The notes: generated from the letters alone by a model not told the origin. A DNA stretch of 64,000 nucleotides from Rhodococcus maanshanensis NBRC 100610 (GCF_001894865.1 NZ_BCXA01000020.1:1-64000), one strand, 5' to 3'; shown: positions 17,942 to 27,079, counted from the stretch's first letter. Numbers and translations are program-made.

Positions 17942-20248
17942 ATGAGTTCGGGAACCACGCGCCGCCAGCACATGGCGCATTGGGGCATGTTCGAGGCGGA
18001 ATCCGACGGCGCCGAGGTGACCGCCGTGCACCCGTACCCCGGCGACGGCGACCCCTCTCCGATCCTGGCCAACGCGGTCGGTTCGGTGCGGCACCGCTCG
18101 CGGATCGCCGGTCCGGCGGTCCGGCGCGGCTGGCTCGAGAACGGTCCAGGGCCATCGGATCGGCGCGGCAGCGACGAGTTCGTCGCGGTGTCCTGGGACG
18201 AACTGGCCGACCTGCTCGCCGGTGAGCTGCGTCGCGTGGTGGACACCCACGGCAATCGCGCGATCTTCGGCGGCTCCTACGGTTGGTCCTCGCCGGGCCG
18301 CTTCCACCACGCGCAGAGCCAGGTCCACCGATTCCTCAAGATGCTCGGCGGCTACACCCGCTCCGAGCACAGTTACTCCCTCGGCGCGACCGGCGTGATC
18401 ATGCCGCGCGTGGTCGGAACGCACTGGAAGATGTTCGCCCGCTCCACGAACTGGGAGGTCATCGCCCGCGAGACCGACCTGATGGTGTGCTTCGGGGGAG
18501 TGCCGCTCAAGAACACCGCCGTCAACGACGGCGGCACCAGCCACCACCCGACCCGCGGCGCACTCGATGCGATGCGGGCGCGGGGCGGCCGGATCGTGTC
18601 CCTCAGCCCGTTGCGCGACGACCTGCACGGCGAGGCGGAGTGGCTCGCGCCGCGTCCGGGCACCGACGTGGCGATCATGCTCGCCTGCGCCTATGTGCTC
18701 GCCGACGAGGGGCTCGCGGATCTGGCCTTCCTCGATCGCTACTGCACCGGCTACGAGGTGTTCGAGCAGTACCTGCTGGGCAAGGCGGACGGCGTCGCGA
18801 AGACTCCCGAGTGGGCGGCCGCCCTGTCGGGCCTGCCCGCGGACACCATCGCGGATCTGGCCCGCCGAATGGCGAAGGGCCGCACCATGATCTCGGTCAC
18901 CTGGTCGCTGCAACGGGTGCGGCACGGTGAGCAGGCGCCGTGGGCGGGCATCACCCTGGCGGCGATGCTCGGCCAGATCGGTTTGCCGGGCGGCGGTTTC
19001 GGGCACGGATACGGCTCGATGAACGAGCCGGGGCTGGCGCCGGTGCCGTACCCGCTGCCGACCCTGTTCCAGGGGCAGAACCCGGTGTCGGACTCCATCC
19101 CGGTGGCGGCGATCTCGGACCTGCTCCTGAACCCGGGGCAGGAGTACGACTTCGACGGTCAGCGCCGCACCTTTCCCGATATCCGGCTGGTGTACTGGGC
19201 CGGGGGCAACCCCTTCCATCACCACCAGGACCTCGGCCGGTTGCGCCGCGCGTTGGCCCGGCCGGACACGATCGTCGTGCACGACCCGTACTGGACGCAG
19301 ATGGCCAAGCATGCCGACATCGTCGTCCCGTCCACGACCTCCCTCGAACGCGAGGACCTGTCCTGCACGCGCAACGATCCGCTGATGGTCGCGATGCACG
19401 CGGCCACACCGCGATTCGCCGACGCCCGCGACGACTACGACACCTTCGCCGCGCTCGCGCGCCGGCTCGGGTTCGGGGAGCGGTTCACCGAGGGCCGCAC
19501 CGCGGGGCAATGGATCGAGCACCTGTACGGACAGTGGCGCGGGTACGTCCTCGCGGACGGAGGGGAGGCGCCGGAGTTCGACGAGTTCTGGCTTCGCGGG
19601 CACGTTCGGATGCGCACCGAGGACGAGTTGACGCTCTTCGAGGAGTTCCGCGCCGATCCCGAGGCGAATGCGTTGCGGACCCCGAGCGGCAAGATCGAGA
19701 TCTTCTCCGCCGACATCGACGGCTTCGGCTACGACGACTGCGCAGGCCATCCGAGGTGGTACGAGCCGGAGGAATGGCTCGGTGGGCGCCGGGCCGAGGC
19801 CTTCCCGCTGCATCTGATCGCGAATCAGCCGAAGACCCGGCTGCACAGCCAGCTCGACCACGGAGCAACCAGCCAGGGATCGAAAGTGCAGGGGCGCGAA
19901 CCGATCCGGTTGCACCCCGACGACGCGGCCGCCCGCGGTATCGCGGACGGGGACGTGGTCCGGGTGTTCAACGACCGAGGCGCCTGCCTGGCGGGGGCGG
20001 TGCTCGACGAGGGCGTGCGCGAGCGCGTCGTCCAGCTCGCGACGGGCGCCTGGTTCGACCCGTTGGACCCCGCCGACCCGAGTTCGATGTGCGTGCACGG
20101 CAATCCGAACGTCCTCACCGCCGACGTCGGCACGTCGAGCCTGTCGCGAGGGTGCACCGGCCAACATGTCCTCGTGCAGGTCGAGCGGTTCGACGGCGAG
20201 CTGCCGCCGATCCGTGCCTACGACCCGCCCACGGTCCGGCCGCGATGA
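17942..20248 (+). CDS. bisC: Biotin sulfoxide reductase-like molybdoenzyme
   Basis: A DMSO-reductase-family oxidoreductase with bis-MGD cofactor; BisC enzymes reduce biotin or methionine sulfoxides in the cytoplasm. The 768 residues have no Tat signal and no N-terminal Fe-S cysteines, as in BisC. The expected molybdenum-ligand Ser is in HSYSLGATGVIMP (Ser146). GGSYGWSSPGRFHHAQ, AGGNPFHHHQD, and the C-terminal ANQPKTRLHSQLDHG and GCTGQHVLVQVER are typical of the BisC/TorZ group. The ATG at 17942 fits best. It stands alone between convergent and divergent neighbours. An msrB 6 kb away also repairs methionine sulfoxide. Confidence 0.9.
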   Translation: MSSGTTRRQHMAHWGMFEAESDGAEVTAVHPYPGDGDPSPILANAVGSVRHRSRIAGPAVRRGWLENGPGPSDRRGSDEFVAVSWDELADLLAGELRRVVDTHGNRAIFGGSYGWSSPGRFHHAQSQVHRFLKMLGGYTRSEHSYSLGATGVIMPRVVGTHWKMFARSTNWEVIARETDLMVCFGGVPLKNTAVNDGGTSHHPTRGALDAMRARGGRIVSLSPLRDDLHGEAEWLAPRPGTDVAIMLACAYVLADEGLADLAFLDRYCTGYEVFEQYLLGKADGVAKTPEWAAALSGLPADTIADLARRMAKGRTMISVTWSLQRVRHGEQAPWAGITLAAMLGQIGLPGGGFGHGYGSMNEPGLAPVPYPLPTLFQGQNPVSDSIPVAAISDLLLNPGQEYDFDGQRRTFPDIRLVYWAGGNPFHHHQDLGRLRRALARPDTIVVHDPYWTQMAKHADIVVPSTTSLEREDLSCTRNDPLMVAMHAATPRFADARDDYDTFAALARRLGFGERFTEGRTAGQWIEHLYGQWRGYVLADGGEAPEFDEFWLRGHVRMRTEDELTLFEEFRADPEANALRTPSGKIEIFSADIDGFGYDDCAGHPRWYEPEEWLGGRRAEAFPLHLIANQPKTRLHSQLDHGATSQGSKVQGREPIRLHPDDAAARGIADGDVVRVFNDRGACLAGAVLDEGVRERVVQLATGAWFDPLDPADPSSMCVHGNPNVLTADVGTSSLSRGCTGQHVLVQVERFDGELPPIRAYDPPTVRPR

Positions 20249-20252
20249 ACGG

Positions 20253-20852
20253 TCAGATCTTGCCGGGGTCGTTCTTGGATTCCAGCTCGAGGATCCGTTC
20301 GGTGGCCTCCTGGAGACGCTTCTTTCGTGACTTGGCTTCCGCGTCCTTCAGCTCCCCGTAGATCTCCTCGTCGGCGTCGCTGAACCTGAGGATCATTCGA
20401 GGGAGGCTGAGAGTGATGAGCAGTGACGGCCAGACCACCCAGGCGTAGTCCCAGTCGACGACCACCTGCAGGACGAGGAAGGTCACGAGGGTGACGCCGA
20501 AGATCACCCCGTCGAGCGAATCGATCAATCCGCCGCGTCGGCGGAGGGACGACAGCTCCGCGTCGGCTCCGGTGGACGTGGTTCGGGAAGCGATGGCGGC
20601 CGGGTTGTCCTCGCCGACCGGGATCTTCCGAAGGCGCCCGTCGACCTGCTCGAGCGGCACTCCGCCGGGAAGCCCCCGGAAGGCGCCGCGCATCACGTCG
20701 AGCGTGCGTGCCGAGGCGATCACCTCCGAGCGGTCATAGAACTCGGTGGTGTCCAACCGTCCTGCGGCATAGTGCTCGCTGACGACGTTCAGGGCGTGCA
20801 TGCGCTCGTCATCGCTGAGCAGTAGATCCTCGCGGCCGGGTTCCTCTGTCAC
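20253..20852 (-). CDS. DUF1707 / two-helix membrane protein
   Basis: A 199-residue protein. The N-terminal DUF1707 (SHOCT-like) segment (residues 8-60: LLLSDDERMHALNVVSEHYAAGRLD cut short, then TEFYDRSEVIASARTLDVM) is thought to mediate protein contacts. Residues about 105-150 form two transmembrane helices (VIFGVTLVTFLVLQVVVDW; VVWPSLLITLSLP). A basic/acidic helical tail follows. The GTG start at 20852 has GGAGAG upstream. It ends 4 bp from bisC, tail to tail. Function unknown. Confidence 0.85.
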   Translation of the reverse strand: MTEEPGREDLLLSDDERMHALNVVSEHYAAGRLDTTEFYDRSEVIASARTLDVMRGAFRGLPGGVPLEQVDGRLRKIPVGEDNPAAIASRTTSTGADAELSSLRRRGGLIDSLDGVIFGVTLVTFLVLQVVVDWDYAWVVWPSLLITLSLPRMILRFSDADEEIYGELKDAEAKSRKKRLQEATERILELESKNDPGKI

Positions 20853-21007
20853 GTAACGACTCTCTCCGTGTGTGATTGTCTGACCTCAACCGACGATCTT
20901 AATGAGCTTCCCGCCCTGCGCTCGGAGCCGCGGGAATGCGACTGCGGCAAGGACACGTCGCCGCATTCGCCGGTGTGTGGCACCGCGGCGGCGTACGGTC
21001 GTCAGGC

Positions 21008-22258
21008 ATGGACCGTCGTGCGGTGACCTGTCGACCACGCCATCTCCGAGCGGCCGGCGCCGCATTTGCCCTGACCCTGCTGCTCGGTGCCTGTTCGTCG
21101 GACACCGGATCGGACTCGGGCACCGCCACCGAAACCACAACGGTCGGCGCGCCAGCCCCCTCGATCGACGACGCGACCCTGCAGTCGACCGTGCAGGAGG
21201 CCGCCAAGGAGTTCCTACTGCCCGGCGCCGTGGTGCTGCTGCGCACCCCGGAGGGTGAGCAGACCGTCACCTATGGCACGACCGAACGCGGCGGCGGTGC
21301 GCCGGTGACCCTCGACGACCACGTCCGGGTCGGCTCGAACACCAAGACCTGGACGGGGACGGTGATCCTGCAGCTGGTGCAGGAGGGCAAGCTCGCCCTC
21401 GAGGACCCGGTGTCGCGGTATCGCCCCGAGGTCCCCGGCGGTGATGGCATCACGATCGAGCAGCTGCTGAACATGCGCAGCGGGCTGTTCAACTACAGCG
21501 AGACGCTCGAGCTGAACGAGGCGCTCGATCGGGATCCGCAGAAGGTGTGGACCCCGGAAGAACTGCTCGCGTTGGCCTTCGCGCATCCGCCGTACTTCCC
21601 GCCAGGGCAGGGCTACCACTACTCGAACACCAATTTCGTCCTGCTGGGTCTGATCGCCGAGCAGCTCGACGGCAAGCCGCTCCAGGACATCTTCCGGGAC
21701 AGGCTGTTCACCCCGGTCGGCCTGGAGCACACCGAGTTTCCCGCCCTGACCTCGAATGCGATCCCCGCCCCGTACTCGCGCGGCTACATGTTCGGGGACA
21801 ACGTCATGACCATGACCGACCCCGCGATCCCGCCGGACATGCAGGCCGCGGCGACCGCGGGCACCCTCGCGCCGAACGACGTCACCGACGGCAACCCGTC
21901 ATGGGCGTGGTCCGCCGGGTCGGGCATCTCCACCGCCCATGACCTCGCGACGTGGGTGGATGCGCTGGCCGACGGCAAGGCCCTCGACGCCGACATGCAG
22001 GCACGCCGCCTCGCGAGCGTGCAGCCGGTCGACCCGAGCAAGCCCGACGGCCCCGGCTACGGCTGGGCGATCGCCAAGCTGGGTCCGCTCTACGGCCACA
22101 CCGGCGAGCTGCCCGGCTACAACTCGTTCATGGGCTCCGACGCCGAGAGCGGTGTGACGCTGGTCGTCTGGGCCAACCTCGCTCCCGGTGCCAACGGTCA
22201 GGACCCGGCCAGCACCATCGCCAAGACGATCATCGAGAAGATGTTCGCCCCCAAGTGA
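21008..22258 (+). CDS. Serine-hydrolase lipoprotein (beta-lactamase class C / D,D-peptidase family)
   Basis: A lipid-anchored serine hydrolase of the penicillin-binding-protein-like esterase/carboxypeptidase group. The 416 residues open with a lipoprotein signal ending in LLGACSS (Cys about residue 31) and a Thr-rich linker. Catalytic motifs are SNTK (Ser110, Lys113), YSN in YHYSNTNFVLLG, and HTG in LYGHTGELPGYNS. These correspond to SxxK, YxN and KTG-type motifs. It probably acts on cell-wall peptides or esters outside the membrane; true beta-lactamase activity cannot be claimed. ATG 21008 was chosen because the signal peptide begins there. It ends 2 bp from the ECF41 gene. Confidence 0.88.
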   Translation: MDRRAVTCRPRHLRAAGAAFALTLLLGACSSDTGSDSGTATETTTVGAPAPSIDDATLQSTVQEAAKEFLLPGAVVLLRTPEGEQTVTYGTTERGGGAPVTLDDHVRVGSNTKTWTGTVILQLVQEGKLALEDPVSRYRPEVPGGDGITIEQLLNMRSGLFNYSETLELNEALDRDPQKVWTPEELLALAFAHPPYFPPGQGYHYSNTNFVLLGLIAEQLDGKPLQDIFRDRLFTPVGLEHTEFPALTSNAIPAPYSRGYMFGDNVMTMTDPAIPPDMQAAATAGTLAPNDVTDGNPSWAWSAGSGISTAHDLATWVDALADGKALDADMQARRLASVQPVDPSKPDGPGYGWAIAKLGPLYGHTGELPGYNSFMGSDAESGVTLVVWANLAPGANGQDPASTIAKTIIEKMFAPK

Positions 22259-22260
22259 GA

Positions 22261-23214
22261 TCAGCTCTGTCCGTTCTCATTCCACGGACGGAGTTTCTCC
22301 GGGTTGCGGACCGCCCATATGCGAGTGATGCGGCCGCCTGCGAGGTCGAACGCTGCCACGGTCATGGTGACGCCGGCGTGCTGGGCAACCAGGCCGGGCC
22401 TGCCGTTGACGGTGCGCTCCAGGAGCGCCAGCCCAGGGGCCTTGTCGGCGATGTGGATCAGGTACCGGGCGATGTGCTTGCCGCCCTCGACCGGGCGAAG
22501 GACCGTGCCGACCAGGCCGCCGCCGTCGGCGACCATGGTGGCGTCGGGGTCGAGGAGGTCGACGAGGGCCTCGATGTCCCTGGCTTCCCATGCCTCCTTG
22601 AAATGCCGCACCAGACCAGCCTGTCCGGCTGTCGGAACCGCGGGAACCTGCGCGGCGCGAATCCTCCGACGGGCCGAGGACGCCAGCTGCCTGCAGGCCG
22701 CGGGCGTCCGGCCGGCGATCTCCGCGATCTCGGCGAAGGGGTACCGGAAGACGTCGTGCAGGATGAACGCCACGCGTTCGGCAGGCATCATCGACTCCAG
22801 CACGACGAGGAAGGCCATGTTCACCGACTCGTCCAGGGTGACCCGGTCGGCGGGGTCGGTCGGCTCCGCCCCGCCGCTGCCCGTTCTCCCGCTGAACCAC
22901 TCCGTACGGTCGGGGAGCGGCTCCGGTATCCATGCGCCGACGTAGCACTCACGCCGGACCCGCGCCGAGCCGAGCACGTCCAGGCAGATGCGACCGGCCA
23001 CGGTCGTCAGCCAGGCACCGGGCGACTCGACAGCCTCCTGCCGTTGCCGCGACATCGCATACCAGCGGGCGTAGGTCTCCTGCACCGCGTCCTCCGCTTC
23101 GGATAGCGAACCCAGTAGCCGGTAGGCGAGATTGGTCAGATGGCGCCGCTCGGCGAAGATCGCACTCGGGCCCGGTTCGGACCGGTCATGCCCTGCCTCG
23201 GATGGGGTGCTCAA
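22261..23214 (-). CDS. ECF41-group RNA polymerase sigma factor
   Basis: An extracytoplasmic-function sigma factor with a fused regulatory SnoaL-like domain instead of an anti-sigma partner. In 317 residues, region 2 is at about 20-90 (LTNLAYRLLGSLSEAEDAVQ; GAWLTTVAGRICLDVLGSAR), the linker has WIPEP (ECF41 WLPEP motif), and region 4 is at about 130-190 (PAERVAFILHDVF; GRTPAACRQLASSARRR). The C-terminal NTF2-like domain holds DGGG and the terminal NPEKL (NPDKL-type) motif that modulates activity. The likely start is TTG at 23214 with GGGAG upstream. It diverges from a membrane protein preceded by an ECF41-type promoter, its probable target. Confidence 0.9.
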   Translation of the reverse strand: MSTPSEAGHDRSEPGPSAIFAERRHLTNLAYRLLGSLSEAEDAVQETYARWYAMSRQRQEAVESPGAWLTTVAGRICLDVLGSARVRRECYVGAWIPEPLPDRTEWFSGRTGSGGAEPTDPADRVTLDESVNMAFLVVLESMMPAERVAFILHDVFRYPFAEIAEIAGRTPAACRQLASSARRRIRAAQVPAVPTAGQAGLVRHFKEAWEARDIEALVDLLDPDATMVADGGGLVGTVLRPVEGGKHIARYLIHIADKAPGLALLERTVNGRPGLVAQHAGVTMTVAAFDLAGGRITRIWAVRNPEKLRPWNENGQS

Positions 23215-23259
23215 TGGTCGCGACCGCTCCCTGATTCTTCTCGTCCGCTTCGCCTCGCC

Positions 23260-23284
23260 TCACATTTCGCGGGCCCGTGTCGTC
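23260..23284 (+). promoter_or_regulatory. ECF41-type promoter
   Basis: TCACA (23260-23264), 16 bases, then CGTC (23281-23284). This fits the published ECF41 consensus tgTCACA-N16-CGTC except for the two weakly conserved leading bases. It faces the membrane protein at 23340 and lies in the gap shared with the ECF41 gene. Confidence 0.7.
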
Positions 23285-23339
23285 GGAGTATCGAGACACT
23301 ACCGATCCACCGCCGCGAGGCAGAAGAGGGGACCGCACC

Positions 23340-23759
23340 ATGGCGACACAGACGACGGCAGTACGGGGCAGACTCACGTTCCTGCGGTTAGCGACAGCCC
23401 TGCAGACCTTGACCATCTTCTTCCAGGCGGTCACCGCCGGAATGCTGCTGTCCTCGTCGCCCGGCGAGGTACTGCACGGCGTCGGAGCGCGCGTGATGTA
23501 CGGCGCGTCGATGCTGTACGTGCTCGCCGCGATCCTGGCGTGGCGACCGGGCGGTGGCTCGCCCCGCCCGATCCTGTACGCGTCGGGCTTCCTCGTACTC
23601 GCTTCGGTGCAGGTGGTGCTGGGGATCGCGCATGTGCCGACGCTCCATGTTCCCCTTGGCGTCCTGATGTTCGGCCTGAGCGTGCTGGCGCTGGGCCAGA
23701 GCGGGTCTCAGTCCTTCGGCGCCAGGCGGAGCGAGATCGAGTTGATGCAGTACCGCTGA
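23340..23759 (+). CDS. Small four-helix membrane protein, likely ECF41 target
   Basis: A 139-residue protein with four predicted transmembrane helices (LRLATALQTLTIFFQAVTAGM; ASMLYVLAAILAW cut short; ILYASGFLVLASVQVVLG; PLGVLMFGLSVLALG). No enzymatic motif is visible; similar short proteins are annotated only as membrane proteins. The ATG at 23340 has AGAGGGG upstream. An ECF41-type promoter 56 bp before it and the divergent ECF41 gene make it the likely regulated gene. Known ECF41 targets are mostly soluble carboxymuconolactone decarboxylases, oxidoreductases or epimerases, so a membrane protein is unusual. Its final 52 bp overlap msrB tail to tail. Confidence 0.75.
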   Translation: MATQTTAVRGRLTFLRLATALQTLTIFFQAVTAGMLLSSSPGEVLHGVGARVMYGASMLYVLAAILAWRPGGGSPRPILYASGFLVLASVQVVLGIAHVPTLHVPLGVLMFGLSVLALGQSGSQSFGARRSEIELMQYR

Positions 23760-24127
23760 TCGGTGGGTGTCGGGTAGCCCTCGCCCTCGAAGACGTGGCC
23801 GAGGTGGCTGTGGCAGTTCGCGCACAGCACCTCGACCCGGCGCATGCCGAGGGTGGTGTCCGCACGCAGGATCACCGCGTCGGAGTCGGCCGGATCGAAG
23901 AACGACGGCCACCCGCAATGCGATTCGAACTTCTCCGTGCTGGTGAACAGCAGCGCGTCGCAGGCCCGGCAGTGGTACTCGCCGACGGTCTTCGTGTCGG
24001 TGTACTCGCCGACGAACGGGCGCTCGGTGCCCGCCTCGCGGAGTACCGCGTACTCCTCGGGGCTCAGGCGCTCGCGCCACTGCGCCTCGGTGAACTGGAC
24101 GGGTGCCGGATCTGCCGCGGAACTCAT
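23708..24127 (-). CDS. msrB: Peptide-methionine (R)-S-oxide reductase
   Basis: Repairs methionine-R-sulfoxide in proteins. The 139 residues show the structural zinc cysteines (YHCRACDALLF and VLCANCHSHLGH), FESHCGWPSFFDP, and the catalytic Cys in RYCINSISLRL close to the C-terminus. The ATG start at 24127 begins MSSAADPAPVQF. It overlaps the 3' end of the membrane protein by 52 bp. The neighbour aftC lies beyond on the same strand side, matching the Rv2674-Rv2673 order I recall. Confidence 0.95.
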   Translation of the reverse strand: MSSAADPAPVQFTEAQWRERLSPEEYAVLREAGTERPFVGEYTDTKTVGEYHCRACDALLFTSTEKFESHCGWPSFFDPADSDAVILRADTTLGMRRVEVLCANCHSHLGHVFEGEGYPTPTDQRYCINSISLRLAPKD

Positions 24128-24163
24128 GGCACCACGGTACTCAGGCGGTCCACATTTGTCGGC

Positions 24164-25471
24164 TCAGCCGACGGCCGCATTTGTCGGCTCACCGACGGCC
24201 ACCTTCGGCCGCTCCTCGAGCAGGAATGCCGGGTCGATGCCGCCGTCCAGCCTGTCCTCGCGCTTCGCGACGAGATATCGGCCGAGCAGGACCGCGAAGA
24301 TCACGATGAGGAGCAGGCTCCAGCCGAGGGTGGTCTTCATGTACTCGGCGGCTCGGCCCGCGGCCGGGAACCGTACCGACAGCCAGCTGTCGTAGCTCAT
24401 GAACCCGTAGACGGCCAGCCAGGCCGGCCAGTTCCGCATCACCGAGTTCCGCAGCACCACGCTCATCAGCAGCGGGAACAGCATCATCGAGTAGTACATC
24501 TGGCCGAGCGAGCCCAGCAGGAACGACGCGGTCAGCAGCACGCCGGAGGCGGTGGTGACGAAGAAGAGCTGATCGTCGCGGTAGTAGCGGTACAGCAGCC
24601 ACAGCGACACCAGGACCATCACGCCGAACAGGGCCCGCAGCGCCAGGATCAGCAGGTCGGGCAGTCCGTAGTAGGCGCCGTTGCCGACGATCGCGCTGTT
24701 GAAGTAGTCGCGGGACTCCATCAGGTACGGCGCGGTGCGGCGCACGAAGTCCATCGGGTCGGCCGACAGCGGCCAGGCGATCGCGGTGAGGATCAGCGGG
24801 ATGCCGACCGCGGTCACGAAGACCTTCCACTGCTTGCTCACCAGCGGCAGCAGCAGGAGTGGCCATAGGACGGGTTTGACCGCGAACGTCAATCCGAGGG
24901 CGACGCCCGACCACGCGTCCTTCTTGCGCAGCAGCAGGTACATGAACGCCACCTCGCCCAGCAGGACGAGGCCGTTGATGTTGGTGAAGACCAGGGTGTT
25001 GGTGACCGTCTCGGACGCGAACATCGCGAACAGCAGGATCGGCGCCGCGATGGAGTCGAGCGCCAGGTTGAACATCTTCAGCATCAGGTAGCCGGCGATG
25101 ATGACGGCCGCCGCGTTGGCCAGGATGAACAGCCAGCGCGAGCGCTCCGGGTCGATGAGCGCGATCGGGGCGATCAGCAGGGTTCCGCTGGGCGGGTACA
25201 GGTAGTGCGGGTCCACCCAGTTGAAGTTCGCGGTGTACACGGGCTTGTGGTTGAGGAAGGCCAGTGCCGCCCGGTAGACCGGTGCGAAGTCGTCCGTCCT
25301 GAACCCGTTCACCGCCTTGACGAGCACTCGATGCAGCACCGTCATGATGGCGAGCGGCCACAGCGCGAACTTGACCACCTCTGCGGTCGTCCGGCCGGTG
25401 CGTGGTTCGAGATGTCGAAGGAACACCGTGGAACGGTACACCGAGCGGGCACCCGGGCGTTCGGTTGACAC
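24164..25471 (-). CDS. aftC: Alpha-(1,3)-arabinofuranosyltransferase
   Basis: Adds branching arabinofuranose from decaprenylphosphoryl-arabinose to arabinogalactan/lipoarabinomannan on the outer face of the membrane. The 435 residues have the GT-C fold with about ten helices, the first extracytoplasmic loop acid pair FRTDDFAPVYRAAL and LYPPSGTLLIAPIAL, as in AftC. The C-terminus is charged and cytoplasmic (AKREDRLDGG). The start is taken as GTG 25471 (VSTERPG), giving close to the usual length; the frame stays open upstream but encodes shadow sequence. It lies 14 bp downstream of the hydrolase lipoprotein gene, so the two are co-transcribed. Confidence 0.92.
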   Translation of the reverse strand: MSTERPGARSVYRSTVFLRHLEPRTGRTTAEVVKFALWPLAIMTVLHRVLVKAVNGFRTDDFAPVYRAALAFLNHKPVYTANFNWVDPHYLYPPSGTLLIAPIALIDPERSRWLFILANAAAVIIAGYLMLKMFNLALDSIAAPILLFAMFASETVTNTLVFTNINGLVLLGEVAFMYLLLRKKDAWSGVALGLTFAVKPVLWPLLLLPLVSKQWKVFVTAVGIPLILTAIAWPLSADPMDFVRRTAPYLMESRDYFNSAIVGNGAYYGLPDLLILALRALFGVMVLVSLWLLYRYYRDDQLFFVTTASGVLLTASFLLGSLGQMYYSMMLFPLLMSVVLRNSVMRNWPAWLAVYGFMSYDSWLSVRFPAAGRAAEYMKTTLGWSLLLIVIFAVLLGRYLVAKREDRLDGGIDPAFLLEERPKVAVGEPTNAAVG

Positions 25472-25485
25472 TCCGCGCGGCCGCC

Positions 25486-27057
25486 TCAGCCCGGGCAGGC
25501 GCCGCCGTCCGGGGGCAGCGCACCGGTGCGGGCGTACTCGGCGATCGCGAGCTGTCCGCAGCCGGAATGCGTCGACACCGGATGCCCGCTGCCGAGCCAG
25601 GCGACGGTCGCGTTGGCGGCGCCCGCGGCGGCGACCGCGCCGGTGACGGACCCCGCCCCCGCGCTGCCGACGATCGGGTCGGCGGCCCCGCTGAGGGTGA
25701 GCACCGTGGCGTCGAGTCGAGAGGGCAGCTCGGGAGGCGGTGTGGTGGGCCACGCCGTGCACAGCAGCAGCGACAGCGCGGCGTCGGGCCCGAACACCGG
25801 GTACTGCTCGGCCCATGCGGTGCGCAGCTCGCGGGCACGGCCGGGCGTCGGCCACTGATTCCCGTCGGAGCAGCGCGCGATGAATTGTCCGTCCGAGTCG
25901 GTGGCGGCGGCGGTGTGCCCGATGAGGGAGTCGAGCGGGCCGATGTCGCCACGGCCTGCCGCGGCCAGCACGTCGGAGAACTCGCGGACGCGCGCCTGCT
26001 GATCGCCACGGGGGGCGCCGAGGAATCCGGTGAGGGCCGTCAGCAATCCGTTGGAGGAGACCGGGGCCAGCTCACCCGCCGAGGCGCGGCGCACCAGGTC
26101 GGCAACGGCCGAGCGGGGATCGGGGCCGAGTGAGCAGGCGAGCGCGGCGCACTGGCGGGCGAAGGCGGCCAGCGCCGCCTCCTGACCCGCGACGCGGGAC
26201 TCGGCGGCCGTCACGGCGTCGGCGCGGACCGAGCCGGGGGCGTCGAGGACGAGCCGGGAGAGCCGATCGGGATGCTGCGCCGCGTACGAGAGCCCGACCG
26301 CCGCGCCGTTTCCTGTGGTGAGCAGGCCCAACCGGTCCACGCCCCACGCCATCCGCAACTGCTCGAGGTCGTCGGCGGCGTGCGCGGCGTCGAAGGCCAG
26401 CTCCTGCGGCTGCAGGAAGTCGGTGCAGCCGACCGTGGCGTCGCGGCTGAGTGTCATCACCTTGTCCGCGGCGTCGCCGCCGTCGGGGTCGGGAGGGGAG
26501 AACTGTCCGAGGTCGAGCATGGCCCGGCGCAGGCCGGGGGTGTCGATGCACTCGATGGTGGTCGAGGTACCGATGCCGCGACGGTCCACTGCCACCACCG
26601 GGCGGGCCGCCAGCAGGTCGGTGATGGGGCCCGCGGCCAGTGCCGCGAGGGTTGCGGTCGAGGCCCGGTCCGCACCGGAGGTGAGCACGAGCGGGCCCGC
26701 GTCGGCCGGGGTCTGCGGGAGCCTGGCCCGGGACACCCCGAGGCTGAAGGTGCCTGGGATCGAGGAGGACGGGTCGATCGGCGCCGCGAGTTGGGCGCAC
26801 TCGATGATCAGCCCGGCCGGTCCTGGTCCGAGGCCGAGCGTGTCGAGGGTGGTGCGGGTGCAGTCGCTCCAGTCGAGGTCCGTGCGGGGCACCTCGACCG
26901 GGGGCGGCTCCTGCTCGGCGTCGGCGGCCGGGCTCGTCGTCTCTCCCGGTCGCTGCGCGACGGCGACGTCGGGGCGCACGCTCGGCCCGGCGCTGCAGGC
27001 GCAGCAGAGGGCGAGCACCACGGCGAGCGGCCACGTCCTGCGCAGTGGGGATGTCAC
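25486..27057 (-). CDS. Alpha/beta-hydrolase lipoprotein with altered nucleophile elbow (Rv2672-like)
   Basis: An exported lipoprotein of 523 residues in the tripeptidyl-peptidase/TAP-like alpha/beta-hydrolase family. The signal is PLAVVLALCCACSAG with a lipobox Cys near residue 20, followed by a Pro/Glu-rich linker. The fold shows VVAVDRRGIGTS, LVLDAPGSVRADAV, TLSGAADPIVG (acid region) and LGSGHPVSTHSGCG (His region). At the elbow the sequence reads LLTTGNGAAVGLSYA: Asn250 is where the catalytic Ser is expected, so it may be non-catalytic or use another residue. As I recall, position and length match Rv2672, next to aftC and ribD. Confidence 0.85.
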   Translation of the reverse strand: MTSPLRRTWPLAVVLALCCACSAGPSVRPDVAVAQRPGETTSPAADAEQEPPPVEVPRTDLDWSDCTRTTLDTLGLGPGPAGLIIECAQLAAPIDPSSSIPGTFSLGVSRARLPQTPADAGPLVLTSGADRASTATLAALAAGPITDLLAARPVVAVDRRGIGTSTTIECIDTPGLRRAMLDLGQFSPPDPDGGDAADKVMTLSRDATVGCTDFLQPQELAFDAAHAADDLEQLRMAWGVDRLGLLTTGNGAAVGLSYAAQHPDRLSRLVLDAPGSVRADAVTAAESRVAGQEAALAAFARQCAALACSLGPDPRSAVADLVRRASAGELAPVSSNGLLTALTGFLGAPRGDQQARVREFSDVLAAAGRGDIGPLDSLIGHTAAATDSDGQFIARCSDGNQWPTPGRARELRTAWAEQYPVFGPDAALSLLLCTAWPTTPPPELPSRLDATVLTLSGAADPIVGSAGAGSVTGAVAAAGAANATVAWLGSGHPVSTHSGCGQLAIAEYARTGALPPDGGACPG

Positions 27058-27079
27058 GCTGCACAGCCTGCCAGGTCGC

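Noticed and set aside
17651-20167. 838-residue minus-strand frame opposite bisC
   Set aside because: Antisense shadow; the opposite strand encodes a complete molybdoenzyme.
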